In this document: positions 1 to 12,442 of the stretch, piece after piece
How positions within the stretch are numbered: position 1 is the first letter of the stretch
Layout: every line of letters begins with the position of its first letter
From: Rhodamnia argentea
Taxonomy: Eukaryota; Streptophyta; Magnoliopsida; Myrtales; Myrtaceae
DNA length: 64,000 bases
Reading direction: 5' to 3'
Assembly (NCBI RefSeq): GCF_020921035.1
Contig: NC_063155.1
Span: 25,351,294-25,415,293, forward strand
Notes under the pieces: model-generated
Databases searched by the model: none
What the model was told of the DNA's origin: nothing
Seen by the model: the letters and a program-made list of their open reading frames with translations, nothing else
Program-made: the position numbers and the translations under genes

Positions 1-166
1 TCAATACCCTGAGGTAACAATGGGTAAATTGATGGAAGTGGGATACAAGCTGTCCCTGAGCTGTTTAGGCTTATTAACTTAGTATCTTCTTTGACAACAT
101 ATACTACTCAATTGCTATTCCTCATGGACTGTATGTTGGCAGTGAATCTCTCCTTTTGTTATGCAG

Positions 167-3100
167 ATTGAAAAACAAGAATTTGGATTGAAACCAATGA
201 ATTGCCCTGGCCACTGCTTGATGTTTAAACATAGAGTTCGTTCATATAGAGGTGAGCTGAAGTGATCGAAGTTATCTTAGATGCCGAGTTTCTATTCAGT
301 TTCCTATGTTCTGTTTGTGAGATTCAAGGGGTGTTTTGTAAGGTGAGAAATGACTTTGCATAGGTCAAACGTTACCACACATTAGATATATTAAATCTTC
401 GCAAATTGCAAACAGTACTCTGAGAAACAAAAACAAGTTTCTTCGGCTCTTGCTTTTTCATTTAAATTTCCACTTTTTTGTAACTGGTTGTCGTTTCTTA
501 TGTAGCAATTACGACAAAACTAGAAAATTCTTTTTTTATTGGGTCTCTTTCTAGGTGGTTCATGGTGAGAATTTTGCTGTACAGATTCTTTGACTTTTTC
601 ACTTAACTGCCATTTCTTCCATGATGCTTAATTGTATTTAATTGTCTTGGCTTGATTGTTATTCTGGTTTTGCATTGTCGTTTCACAGAACTTCCTCTTA
701 GAATTGCTGATTTTGGTGTCTTGCATCGTAACGAGGCCAGTGGTGCTCTTACTGGACTGACACGAGTCAGGAGATTTCAGCAGGTTTTCTTTTATTCGAT
801 CTCCCAAAATATTGCTCCTTGGGTTTCAGAACACTAGTGTGATCCCAACCTTAATTTTCATTCCCTTTTTGGGATTCCAGTACTATCTTCTGTGGAGGAA
901 TGTAGTACTTAGGTTTTTAACTTGTAATTCATCATTTGTAATGCTGATGAAAGTACATTTTCTTGGCTTTTAGTTGGTTTTTTCACCTGAACCTTACACC
1001 TGAACCTTACACTTGCTTACTGGCTGTTCACAGATTAAAAGCTTTTTCCTGTCTTTTGCTACAGGATGATGCTCACATCTTTTGCAGGGAGTCACAGGTT
1101 TGTGCGGATGTTTGTTGACAAGAATTTGCTACCTGTTGATACCATTTCCTGGCATAATTCTTGCTTATTGTTAATGCAGATAAAAGATGAAGTTAGAAGT
1201 GTCTTAGAGTTTATCAGTTACGTCTATAAAGTTTTTGGGTTCACTTTTGACCTCAAGTTGTCTACAGTAAGATATTTCCTCTTTATCTGGTTAATGTATT
1301 AAGCCATTCTTATATGTTGTTTCCTGGGAGTGTTTCTGCTAATGATCATTTGCGACCCTTTAATTCGTTGAAGCTCTTGATGCATCATCTTTTTTAGTAG
1401 ATGTCATTCAAGTACATTCTGTGCAAGATGCATGGGAACTGGAAAAAATTGATTAAAACTGTTAGATGGATCTGGGATGGTTAGTTACCCAATCCCTGCC
1501 TAATATTCTCGAAACCTTCGATGTTATTGAGCAGTAAGCTGGAACTAAACTAATATCTTTAGTTCTTTGGAGCACACATATAAGGCATTATTTCGGAGTA
1601 TATTATCTTTCCTCCAAAAGCTGCAATGGACGGACTTTTTCCACTAGAAGCAAACCTTTTGAGTCTGTCTTTGCAAGTTTTAATGTAACTTATTTGCTGT
1701 GGTATAAGTGCCCTGAAATATTTCTTGCTTGCCTCTAATTTAATCTGAACACTTGCCCTTTGGGATTTGGGATGCGGTTGTGTTGTTTTCTTGTCTTCTA
1801 TCATTTTGCAATCTATTGTGTCCACATATTTGTTCATGTGACAATTTATCTTGTCCTTGACATGTTTCGATGTGCAGAGACCTGAGAAATATCTAGGAGA
1901 TTTGGCAACATGGGAGAAAGCTGAGGCTGCCCTTGCTGAAGCGTTAAATGAGTTTGGGAAGCCGTGGCAGGTAACCTTATAGTTCTTTTTGTCTTAACCG
2001 AGTTAGGCAACAACCTGTCATGATTTTAAGTTGATTTTTTGTAACATCAAGGTAACTATAGGTCAATAATTGTGATATTTAGATGAAATTTTCAGGATCA
2101 ATTTGTTACTTCTCTTGATCGAAGGTGTATAATCTTTTAGAACATCTGCTTCCATTTCCTCATTTGTAGTTCTTCTATTTAATTCTTATTAGTGAATGCT
2201 TCAAGGATGTGTTGCCTTACTTCAATTTTTCTCCCTCTCTAAATCTATCCTTGCAATGCCTGTGTACAGCCATCTGCAGAACCTATTGCTTTTGCTGATA
2301 AAACTATTCTGCTCTTACAATTTATATCTGTCTGCGACACTTTTATACGTATAAGTTACCTCTTTATTTTCTTTTTATCGATGCTTACTCATAGGTCACA
2401 TCTCGCAGATAAATGAAGCAGATGGTGCATTTTATGGACCAAAGATAGATATCAGTGTTTCTGATGCCTTGAATAGGAAATTTCAGTGTGCTACATTGCA
2501 GGTTTCTGTTCTTTTCATTTTATACATGGATTTTTCTTTCTTGTTCCTTGATATTTTTCTCAGGGTTTTCAGACAGATGAATCCTTGTGATTGCAGTTGG
2601 ATTTCCAGCTCCCTGCCCGTTTCGAGTTGTCTTACTCAGCAGAAGATGAAGGTAAGACAGAGATTCCTGTTATGATACACAGAGCCATTCTTGGTTCTGT
2701 TGAACGAATGTTTGCTATACTGTTGGAGCATTACAAGGGGAAATGGCCTTTCTGGCTTAGTCCACGCCAGGCAATTGTGTGCCCTGTGTCAGAGAAGTCT
2801 CACTCCTATGCTCTAAAGGTAATTTATCTAAAGGTCCTCTGCTTGTTAATAGCTGAGTACTTGAATGTGTGTGATTTTGCTACTTGGTATTGTCCTCTTC
2901 TCTTGTCTTATGGTAGACATCTGGTGTTGGCCTCTATCTATATGTTACTCTTATAGCATTTAATGTTCCCTCGGAAATAGAGGAGGGAGAAAATCATATG
3001 GCATCATGATGAAATCCATGCCAGTTCAAATAATTTCTAATTTATTGTATCTGTCACTATTTGAATGTTTTATGTTGATCCTAGGTGATGATCAACATAG

Positions 3101-5233
3101 CTTTGAGTATCAGATTGCATCACTCTGCTATGAAGTGCTCGTTAATGCTATATTTACTAGCTTGTTAGTTAAGGGCGCGCATGGCAACACTTCTTTTTCT
3201 GAAACACCATCAGAAGCAGAAGTTGATTTTATAACTTCTCCATCAAAAGTTGATTTCTGATAAAAAAAGACGTTTGATAAAATTTCTACTTCTAAAATTT
3301 CTACTTTTAATCAAATACCGGCGGCGGGCGGCGAGCGGCGGGCGGCGAGCGGATGAGCGGCGGCCGGAGACCGGCGAGCGGCGGCCGGAGACCGGCGAGC
3401 GGCGGCCGGTGACCGGCGGGCGGGCATTGGTCGGCGGAGTCAAAGAAGTGATTTCTGAAGCTAAGAAGTAAAATTTTTTTACTTCTCAAAGTTGGCCAAA
3501 AAATTAACCAAAAGTAGAAATCTCTTTCAGAAGTAGAAATTCCTACCATAAGTCAATATTTTTACCAAACAGATTTCAGTTTCAGAAGCACTTTTGAAGT
3601 GTCTTTACCAAACGGATTTCAGCTTCAGAAGCACTTCTGAAGCAGAAATTCTGCTTCTGAAGTGTTATCATGCGCGCCCTAAGCTGTAGCAGCACTCCTC
3701 TAGTTATTTACAGTTGCATGAGATATCATCCCTGGATAATATTGGTTTTCCCCAGTTGTGAATAATAGCATATTACTATACAGTGGGTAAGTGGTAAACT
3801 AACTCTTGTCGAACTGATTCTTGCTATGGAAAAATCAGGAAAATGCTTCTTACAAGTTTTAAACTTGTCTCCTTATAGGTGCGGGATCAAATTCATGATG
3901 CTGGTTATTATGTTGATGTTGATGAAACCGATAGAAAGATTCAGAAAAAGGTACACCCAGAACTCCTTTTTCTACTGAGGTTGACCCGTGCAGACTCCAT
4001 AACTTAGTTTGGAGTTTATCAATCTGCTGGCCTAGCATTTAAATTGGATTCGTCTCCAAAATATCTTTTCTTTACTCGAGTTATTCAAGCTTTCAGTATC
4101 TGGTGTAGAAATGAAAGATAATAGTGTAAGATGGAGAAGTGCAATTGCTCTAGTTTTGGAACGTGAAATACTCTTCACAATGGAGAGCTTCTGTATTCGT
4201 TACGGGGCTTGGATGATCTATTGATCCCTTAAAAGGAACATTTGATGCTATGGCAAGACCGTCCTAACCATCATTTGCAGCTGCAGTGGAAGGAATTTAG
4301 AGCTTGACAACAACTGTGTGGCAGGATCTTGGTTTGAAAATTGAATAAGAATTAACTTGCTGTTATACATATCCTGTCTAATATTTCCTGATATATTTTG
4401 ACTCAGTATTTTCCTTTTCAACTGCTTTATTAGTATAATCTTCTGTCGTGGTCATATTCTAGCTGCCTATTATGGTTTTCATGTGCCTGCAGGTAAGGGA
4501 AGCTCAATTGGCCCAATACAATTACATACTTGTAGTCGGTGAAGAGGAGGCAAACACTGGACAGGTATCAATCTCACTAATCAGTGTAATGCCTTATCAG
4601 CGTGGACTTGCTTTGGCCGAGGTTGCCCCCTGAAAATTAGGTTTCCTTATGGAGTAATGCTGCTGCTGTTTTTCTATCAGTTAATCATTGCTTGTTTTCC
4701 CATTAGGCCTTCTCAGAAATTATCCTTCTAGTTTTACCGATACCTGCATCGGTTAGATAGCCATTATCAACTCGCATTTGCTCTCCAATTTGTTAAAATC
4801 ATTTATTGCAAACATTTAGCTTGTCATCTTTGCATGTAATTTCCTGGTAATTCACGTTCAGTTGCTTAGGCCCTGAACATGTCAGTTGCTTTTCAGTAGA
4901 AAAAGAGTAGACAAAGATAACTTCATCTCAAAGGAGGGCATTAAGTTTTATGTCCTTTACTAACTGTGCAGCATCCCATTTCGAATCTCAGAAGCATAAC
5001 TTGTGGAAATTTTGGAGTTCATTGGACTTGAGATCTCAGTTTATGATTACTTAGCCAAGAATTTGGTTTTGCTTTAGTAATATATGTAGATTGTGTTATC
5101 TCCTCATAGCTTGTTCGTCTGGTGTGCTATTCTCCAGGTTAGTGTTCGCGTGAGAGACAAATCCGACCATTCTGTCATGAGTGTTGGGGACATGCTTAAG
5201 TTCTTCAAGGAGGAAGCTGCAGCTTTTCACTGA
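167..5233 (+). CDS. THRRS: Threonyl-tRNA synthetase, cytosolic/mitochondrial type (3' part, 12 exons)
   Basis: This enzyme charges tRNA-Thr with threonine. Exons seen: 167-251, 689-783, 1065-1097, 1180-1266, 1878-1970, 2409-2501, 2597-2818, 3879-3950, 4493-4564 and 5138-5233, and all phases agree. The N-terminal exons lie left of the window, and I could not assign bases 1-160. Class II core: the zinc-binding Cys is in MNCPGHC, motif 2 is around [12 protein letters not shown] and RVRRFQQDDAHIF, and motif 3 is in the exon at 2597 ([14 protein letters not shown]). The C-terminal anticodon-binding domain follows ([16 protein letters not shown]) and ends at a TGA. The wording is the eukaryotic form ([12 protein letters not shown]), like Arabidopsis At5g26830, not the bacterial-like plastid enzyme. 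The 2818-3879 intron carries a MITE. The frame is intact, so the gene is probably functional. (Ten exons are listed here; the summary's count of twelve should be read as ten.). Confidence 0.95.
3173..3679. mobile_element. PIF/Harbinger-like MITE with a GC-rich core, inside a ThrRS intron
   Basis: The terminal inverted repeats are about 21 bp (left GGGCGCGCATGGCAACAC; right end, reverse-complemented, GGGCGCGCATGATAACAC). They are flanked by the 3-bp duplication TAA (3170-3172 and 3680-3682), the TWA type expected of PIF/Harbinger. The arms are AT-rich (repeated TTTCAGNTTCAGAAGCACTT near the right end), but the core is nearly pure GC with 21-nt tandem repeats. No coding capacity for a transposase is visible, so it is non-autonomous. 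Two relatives lie at 25051-25485 and about 6051-6451. Confidence 0.85.
3355..3417. repeat. Three 21-nt GC-rich tandem repeats inside the MITE
   Basis: The unit GAGCGGCGGCCGGAGACCGG+C occurs at 3355-3375, 3376-3396 and 3397-3417, with one base change in the third. Simpler GGCGGGCGGCGAGC repeats precede it at about 3319-3354. The block reads open on both strands because it lacks A/T, and I do not regard those frames as genes. Confidence 0.9.
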
Positions 5234-6007
5234 AGAAAATGATTTTGAAGTATGATCCAGAACTAATGGGATTTGTTTTGTTTCCACTCCGCATTGGAGT
5301 TTCAGAGATACACAAATATTTATCTCAATGTTGATTTTACTTCCATAGAGTGGTCCAACATCTCCGCATATTGTAGATTACTAGTACGTTTTTGCTTTTG
5401 GTTTGAAATTTATTTACCCATCAACTGATTGTCCTGGGTTTTTGTATCAACTTCTCATATTCTGGGGAAACTTGGTGATGTTATGCTTCGTTGCTATTGT
5501 TTGTAGCTCATTTTAAGCCTCGGGTTTCACTCACATTCGAGTTTATCTGCTATGCATCCTACCTCTGATTTATTCGGCGTACCTGTATGTCAAAGTTTCC
5601 CGATAAATTCTATCAGGAGTCCAGGATTTCATGTTCCCATGTTATCCTGGCTTCATAAGATCATCTAGTATGTGTTGTCCGGCCGCGTTGAGAAAGAGGG
5701 AACATGAGAATTCGATTTGGCCCCTGCGCAAGAGCATTCAGTCCGAATGGTATGCTGCCCCTATTTGTGTGCATGTGATGTATTGTTCAATTTGTCGTCT
5801 GATACTCAAGCAATCGTCCCATTCTTTTGTGGTCCATCCTTGCAATAATTTCATAGTCCGCACATCCCTATCTCTTAGGTGTATGTGGCTCTATTGCCCC
5901 TAAAAGTCAGTAAGTATGTGAATCTCTCCTACATTGGCTGAACTTCGAAGGATGACTTATAAAAGAATTTGTATCTGAAAAGTTTGGGGATCATTCAAAT
6001 TTTAAGA
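5234..6007. other. ThrRS 3' flank and intergenic DNA
   Basis: The sequence is T-rich just after the stop codon, which fits a 3' UTR. Nothing else in this stretch shows a gene, RNA or repeat that I can support. Confidence 0.5.
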
Positions 6008-6050
6008 TTACTTAACTTGGATAATAAACCTGTTGATTGTCAGAACTATG

Positions 6051-6451
6051 ACAGTGATCGGACGAGACATAAGACATGTGTAGAGTCCCATAACAAGGGG
6101 GTCGGCAACGGCCAGCGGTGGGGGGGGGGGGTGGCCAGTGGAGGTTAGCGGGGGCGGCGGTTGGTGGCAGTGGGCGGTGACCGACAAAGGAAGGCCGACA
6201 AAGAGAGTGCAACGAGGACTTGAGAAAAAACGAAATTTTGATAGGTTATTTCTCATTTCGTTTTTCGAAATAGAGAAACTATAATTTTTAGCCTTTTATT
6301 TCTCTTTCAAATCTATTTATAAAATAAAAATTTGTTTTAAAAATATAAAAATAAAATTGCATTATCAAATAAATTTCTGTTTCAAATTTATTTCAAAAAT
6401 AAGTTTGGAACAGGAAAAAAATTGAAAAATAGAATGGTTATCATGCGCGTC
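6051..6451. mobile_element. Truncated relative of the GGGYGCRYATG MITE
   Basis: The right end GGTTATCATGCGCGTC followed by TTAA matches the terminus of the element at 3173-3679. As there, a GC-rich core (about 6100-6190) is followed by an AT-rich arm of FCAAATTTATTTC-like simple sequence. I could not find a matching left terminus, so the left edge is approximate and the copy looks truncated or decayed. Confidence 0.55.
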
Positions 6452-7397
6452 TTAATTAACTAAAGTAATTCAAAATTATTTCTCAAGTTTACCACAGTTT
6501 ATTCTAATTTGACAAACTTGCCTAAAGTGATGAAAAATAACCAAAAGTTTGAATCCCTGGTATCGTCGTGCCACGTGGTGCAATCTCCCGAAAGCCCTAC
6601 AAACCATTATATATTTGCCTATTGAGGTGAGATTAGATATGCCGCCTGTCCACTTGCACCCGTCCGATGGAACATATCTCGTCCACAAAAGTCAGTGCCA
6701 CACTAGTCTCTGATCTGTTTCTTGACAAAAGCAGCAATCTCTCTTGGGCATCATCAGCATAAGACAGATTAAAAGGGGAATTATGGAATTCTCGAAGAAT
6801 CTAAACAGAAAATGGCGTTCCGCAAGCTACGTAAGGTGTATTAGATCGGTGTCGAGCGTACCAAATTTCGTTATCGATGCCTTTGTAAATCGTACGTGCA
6901 TCGCCTAGTCCGGTCTTATGATTCGATTCTTGCGGCGAATATACTGCCATTTATTGCCAAAGCATAGAGAAAACGGCAAAGGCAAGGAGGAGGAGGAAAA
7001 AGATCAGCTGAAAAAGGCATTGCACATATTCATACAGAAGGAATCCAAAATCATTGTAAAATGACAACGACTGCAGCAACACAACAAGAAGATGATGGCA
7101 TAGAGGGAAGAATTCAATAGTTAACAAAAAGAATAAATAAATGAAACGGCATAAAGAACAAAAGAACAAACTACATCATTATTGGAGGTTCTGTTTTGTT
7201 TTCATCGTATTCCAGATATTTCTCCCTCCGGCAGCTTCTCTATCTCCTCCACTTCCAGCGAACTTGGAGTGATCTGCGCCTTGTGATTCTTCGGAGGAGA
7301 TGCTACATCTTCTTTCCCTGCGAAACTAGAGAGGAGACCCAGTAGCGAACTTCTACTCCGATTGAGAAGAAGGGGAAGAAGCAACAGATAAGAGGAA
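6452..7397. other. Intergenic, includes the upstream region of the UMAMIT gene
   Basis: No coding region, RNA gene or repeat is evident up to about 7200. From about 7200 the sequence becomes CT-rich and more GC-rich, which fits the 5' UTR or promoter of the gene starting at 7398. The antisense frame here is open, but I see no family signature in it. Confidence 0.45.
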
Positions 7398-9659
7398 ATG
7401 GTGGGTGGTGGTGGTTCAGGGGTAGTGATGGTGCTGGTGTTGACAGAGTTCTTGGAGCAGGGGCTGAGCACCATGAGCAAAGTAGCCATGAGCAGAGGCA
7501 TGAGCAACTTCGTCTTCGTTGCTTACTCCAACGCTCTCGCCATCTTCTTCCTTTTCTCTGCTTCTCTCTTCTTTTACAGGTCAGTAAAATACTAGTTTCT
7601 AGCTAGTAGCTCCTCATGTCACGCCATTCGTCTTGAGAACTTACTAACTTTACGCTCTCTGTTTTCTTTTCTTGCCTTTTCTTTCAAACTTTCCAGGAAA
7701 AGAAGGCTCCCCGCACTCACACTCTCTATAGCTTTCAGAATCTTTCTCATGGGTCTGATAGCGTACGTAATATTCCGTCTCTTGGTTCGTGGGCTTGTGG
7801 TTGTTTTGTGTATTTAGCATGTATATTGTCTAATTGAATGTTGCGATGGTGGTGACTGGTGATGGGGTACGAAGGAATTTAATACATGGGAATTGTGAAA
7901 CTGCAAAACGAGCAGGACATGTTTGCAACTGTTGATGTATGTGGGGATCGGATACAGCTCTCCTACTTTGGCCTCGGTCATGACCGATCTCGCACCGGCT
8001 TTCACTTTCATTCTTGCTCTCATCTCCAGGTATGCTCTCACCTTATGTTCATCATAATCATTCAAGCAAAAGTTTATATTTTTCCTCAGGGTAGAAAGTT
8101 AGATATACACCAAATGTCAGGGCCGATTTAGTGATTTACGATGTAGGTGTAGGAAAACGAGGAGGCAAACTCTTATCGAGTGTCGGATATGGTTAATTCG
8201 TTTAAAGGTTCACTCGCAGTCTGTCACTTCGGTTTTGCAAACCAATCTTAGCACAGCAAGATTAGCGTTACCCAAAAGAATAACTGGTAATGGAGCGCAT
8301 GCTCCTAAACACTCCAGCTGATGTATGGTGCTCTAGATTCCTTTTTCTTTGTTAACTTTGAGTATGCTTGACATGGATGATTGATCACTGCCACACTAAT
8401 TCAAGCAAGAGCGTGGAATGTGATTCTGGAAATATAACTCGCCCTTATCAAGACATGAAACAAATGGTTAATGATGCAGGATGGAAAAGATTGACTTGAG
8501 AGTGCAAAGCAGCATGGCTAAAATCGTGGGCACGATAGTATGCATCACTGGTGCTCTCATCGTTACACTCTACAGAGGCCTCCCGCTCACAAATGGTTCA
8601 CCATCGATGCCTCAAGGGCTCCTTCTTCAGCCACACTCCAGCTGGATTATCGGCGGCTTTCTTCTCGGTTGTGCTGCCTTCTTGCTCTCGGTTTTACTAA
8701 TCGTGCAGGTATGTCAATCAAAGCGTGTAAATTACTCGATCACTTGTCTATTTTGATTGTATGAATAAGATAAGGTCCATGTACACCAACATCGCCCGAA
8801 TAACATTGACACAACAATGCTTGGAACATCAGCCAAGTACAAGGACAGTCTATGTGATATGCCATCTCATTGAGCATTCCAACACACAAGAAAGGCATTC
8901 GAAGTCCCTCAATCTCTCTAAGCCATTGAGCATACAGTGACTAAGTTTCAATCACAATCTGCAGACATGGATACTGAGGGATTATCCAGCAGAGCTAATG
9001 TTGACACTCCTCACTTGCGTCGTTGTGACAATACAGTCCACCATCGTGGCTCTGATCATGGAGAAAGACGTGAATGCTTGGATGTTGAAGCCCGATGTAG
9101 AGTTGATGACCATAGTCTACTCGGTAAGCACCAAGCACAGAGAATGCAACTGTTGCAAATGTTAAAGCTACAAGCACTCCTGACTAGTAGATTTGTGCTT
9201 GATAACTTGATGGGCAATTGATCTTTTATAGGCATTTTTCGTGGTAGCCATAAGGAGCGTGACTCACGCTTGGGTGTGCAAGACCAAAGGGCCTGTCTAC
9301 ATCTCCATGTTTAAGCCACTTGGCATGATCATTGCCTCTGCAATGGGGGTTTCTTTGCTTGGTGACACTCTTTATCTTGGAAGGTATGCGTAAATCGGAT
9401 CTTTTTCTAACAAGAAAACTTGGGTTATGATATCTAATCAGTGTCTTGCTAATCTTTCTTCAAGACAGTAATATATGCAACTTGATTCAAATTGTGGGTG
9501 GTGTGCAGTGTGATTGGAGGAGTCATAATAGCTATTGGGTTTTATGCTGTCATATGGGGGAAAGCTGAGGAAGAGAAGGCGGTCCAAGAAAGTGGAAGTT
9601 TCAGCTTCAAGTCTTCCTCTCCTAAAGTACCTCTTTTGAACAAACCCGTGGAAGCATAG
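7398..9659 (+). CDS. WAT1-related / UMAMIT-type membrane transporter, complete
   Basis: This is a ten-helix EamA/DMT-superfamily transporter of the plant WAT1-related (UMAMIT) group, whose known members move amino acids or auxin across plasma or vacuolar membranes. The substrate here is unknown. Exons: 7398-7579, 7697-7762, 7916-8029, 8480-8708, 8965-9123, 9232-9383, 9509-9659. Phases agree throughout, giving about 350 residues, the normal family length. Signatures: a hydrophobic N-terminus starting [20 protein letters not shown]; the family motif [20 protein letters not shown] in exon 3; [20 protein letters not shown] in exon 4; and the C-terminal EamA block with [15 protein letters not shown], where the proline-containing loop and the following LGDTLYLG are typical. 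The C-terminus is a short hydrophilic tail. A truncated copy lies at 17066-18171. It resembles the Arabidopsis At3g28050/At5g40240 subgroup. Confidence 0.92.
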
Positions 9660-10588
9660 TGCATCTCTTATCTTGACCGCAGTCTGGTTTCAAATTCAGA
9701 TTTGCATACACCGCGAGGCTCAAACGGGAAACTTTTATAGAACAACATGCTGTTTCGTTCTTATGTTTGTATGGTTAGATGCTTTTCTGATACAAAGCAG
9801 ACTAGCTTGTATGTTTATGACTTAATGCCATAGATATGCACTGATGAGAATTCTCATTGTAAGCTGCTCAAGCAATTTGCTGATCTGGTTAAGCAATATG
9901 GCATTACCAAGTATCTTTTCTGGCATCTTGGCATTGTAATGACTTTTTCTTTTTGATCAACCACCGATGGGGGAAAGAACAACTTCTGTCTTTAGTTGCA
10001 ATATATAGTTCAACAGGAAGTCCATATTCTCTTAACGTTTAGCAGGACTGTTTAACAGATGTTGACTGAAGAACCGAATGAAAAGGTCCTTTCAACTGCT
10101 ACCTTTTGACCCTTCTTGGAAGCAAACAAAAAAGCAACCAAATTGAAAAGTTGAGAGATTTTCCAAATTGTTGGTTTGCAAGCAAAATACAATAAACAAC
10201 TCAGAATCCAAATTGTGTAAGCAATACCAACTCTTGTCCTATGTTTGCTCAATCTTTTTCTTAAAGCACATTTCTACTTTCTATCTCCATGCGTGTTTAT
10301 GGTGGTTGAAAATGGTGGATGTTAGTTTTTTCGACCCATCTCCTAATCTGTCTTCATCCACACGTATAGGGAGAGCTTATTCCTGTTCTGATGACCAATC
10401 TCAATATCTTTATAAGTCTACATTCCTTTTCTTATCATACTTGTGGGATCTTGTTTTACGGCCAAGGTTGTGTTCCATATCTGGTATACCCTGCTCCAAA
10501 ACCATTCTCTTTGGTGCTATGTGAATTGTGACTAGTCATTTTGACTTCTCGCCACCAAGAATTTGGTCCACCTCCTGTAGACAAAACT
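9660..10588. other. UMAMIT 3' flank and kinase upstream region
   Basis: No gene is seen. The stretch is homologous to 18172-19097 of unit 2, and its right part to 30567-30784 of unit 3. Unit 3 has lost about 200 bp here between two short GAC-containing repeats. Confidence 0.6.
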
Positions 10589-12442
10589 ATGCCATTCGGT
10601 TTAGTTTCGGCTTGGAACAAGCGCAGACGAAGCAAGTCTGAAGATTGCACCGACCCCTGTATGTTCGTCCCACTCCCCTTACATCCACTTCTTTCCTTCC
10701 CTATAATTTTGCTTACACACACACACACACACACCCCAAATGGAGACGCATTTTCTGTCAACATAACATGTTTGAGCTAATATGAAGATGTATAGCTCAT
10801 TGTTTAGGACTTGCGAACGTCGCAGGGACTTATAAGCCGGTTGAGTTGTGGCAGCTGGACGATCAAGCTCTACGACCTGCAAAAAGACACCACGGATCAT
10901 CAGTATTTACTCTCAAGGAAATGGAAGAGGCTTCTTCTTCTTTTAGCGATGGAAACTTTCTTGGCAAAGGAGGCTTTGGACGAGTCTACAAGGGAACCTT
11001 GAGATCAGGAGAGGTACAAATAAAACTGAGGGCAAATAATTTGGAGTAACCAAAGAGAATGCTCTACAGCCCTGTTTGCGTGATTCAGAATGAATGTCAT
11101 GCTGAAGAAAGAGATCAAATGTGATTTTTTGAGGCCTCATAATCCAGTTAATGTGATTTCTCGCTCTGTCTATACCCAGATTGTTGCAATCAAGAAGATG
11201 GAGCTACCACACTTTAAAGAAGCCGAGGGCGAGCGCGAGTTCCGTGTGGAAGTCGATATATTGAGCAGGCTTGACCACCCGAACCTGGTTTCCTTACTTG
11301 GCTATTCTGCTGATGGAAAGAACAGGTTCTTGGTATATGAATATATGCGTAACGGAAACCTCCAAGACCACTTGAATGGTTGGTTTTTCCGTGCGTAATC
11401 TCTATGTAAGCGCATAATTTGTGGTCGAGTTCATCCTAATTGCTAACTATAAGTGTAGGAATCAGAGAAAAGAAGATGGAGTGGCCTCTAAGGCTCAAAG
11501 TGGCACTCGGCGCTGCAAGGGGACTCGCTTATCTCCATTCAGGTTCTTCCATCGGAATTCCGATTATTCATAGAGATATGAAATCCACTAACATTCTTCT
11601 AACAGCTGATTTTGAAGCAAAGGTAAGATAGCTGAAAATCTTTTTTGCAGATAATTCGGTAGTATTTTTCTTTGGAATGAGATTCACCTGTGTTTTCAAC
11701 AGATATCCGATTTCGGGCTCGCAAAATTTATGCCGGAGGGCCGCGAGACATACGCCACAGCCAGGGTGCTTGGCACTTTTGGCTATTTCGACCCTGAATA
11801 TGCATTGGTATGCAAGTTGCTACTTCCACCATTCCTTAGTGTCGAGCATGGTCACAAAGCACCATTTCCTAGTTGTTTTTCAGATTGCCAGTGTGTCTAT
11901 CAGCTCCGCAAGAGCTCATATTAGAAGTTTGATATAGATTCATTGTCTCTCCTCTGGCAACAGACAGGAAAACTCACCTTGCAAAGTGATGTTTATGCAT
12001 TCGGCGTGGTGCTTCTCGAGCTCTTGACAGGGCGCAGAGCCGTGGACTTAAACCAAGGACCGAATGACCAAAATCTGGTCCTACAGGTAAGATAATAGCC
12101 TTTCTAACAATTTCAAGACACTGTAATTTCATACTAAAATCATGTGGCTAAACAATCCGCTGCGAATTGCAGGTGAGGCACATCTTGAATGACCGGAAGA
12201 AGATGCAGAACCTGATAGATCCCGAGATGAACCGGACTTCATACACAATGGAGTCCATGACCATGTTCGCGAACCTGGCATCACGCTGCGTCCGTCCTGA
12301 CAGCAGGGAGAGACCGCCGATGGCCGAATGCATCAAAGAGCTTCAGCTGATACTGTCCACGAATTCCAAAGGCATGAACATGGCTTTGCATAAATTTGGT
12401 TATCAATGGCTCAGACCTACTTCAGGAGGTTTTCTTCTCTAG
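10589..12442 (+). CDS. PBL28: PBL28-like receptor-like cytoplasmic kinase, intact copy
   Basis: This is a serine/threonine kinase of the RLCK-VII/PBS1-like group, closest in wording to Arabidopsis PBL28 (At1g24030). Exons: 10589-10658, 10826-11013, 11180-11378, 11459-11622, 11703-11807, 11964-12086, 12173-12442; about 372 residues. I chose the [16 protein letters not shown] start because it matches the family N-terminus and sits at the first exon with a good donor. There is no MG myristoylation start. All catalytic motifs are present: glycine loop [12 protein letters not shown], the VAIKK lysine, [11 protein letters not shown] in [13 protein letters not shown], and the [10 protein letters not shown] activation-loop end. 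There is no receptor ectodomain or membrane segment, so it should act in the cytoplasm beside a partner receptor. The gene converges on TBL1. Two decayed copies lie at 19098-20962 and 30785-32889. Confidence 0.93.
10715..10734. repeat. AC microsatellite in kinase intron 1
   Basis: There are ten AC units in the first intron of the intact kinase. The unit 2 counterpart (about 19225-19243) is interrupted, and the unit 3 counterpart (about 30919-30932) is shorter. Confidence 0.9.

Noticed and set aside
1..160. Possible ThrRS exon at the very left edge (bases 1-13 before GGTAAC)
   Set aside because: The translated text does not match the expected ThrRS sequence before the exon at 167, and too little is present to decide.
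3243..3549. Overlapping open frames on both strands, rich in Arg, Pro and Gly
   Set aside because: They are produced by GC-only tandem repeats inside a MITE that lacks stop-codon-forming A/T. There is no start context, splice sites or homology.
6008..6256. Pro/His-rich minus-strand frames
   Set aside because: These are antisense of the GC-rich core of a decayed MITE; no gene signature.
7202..7507. 101-codon frame antisense to the UMAMIT start
   Set aside because: It is mostly antisense to exon 1 and its probable 5' UTR. The Leu/Ser/Pro-rich text is what antisense of a hydrophobic helix gives.
8937..9221. 94-codon frame with an apparently conserved copy at 17418-17702
   Set aside because: It is the wrong frame of UMAMIT exon 5. 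The similarity between the two positions comes from the duplication, not from selection on this frame.
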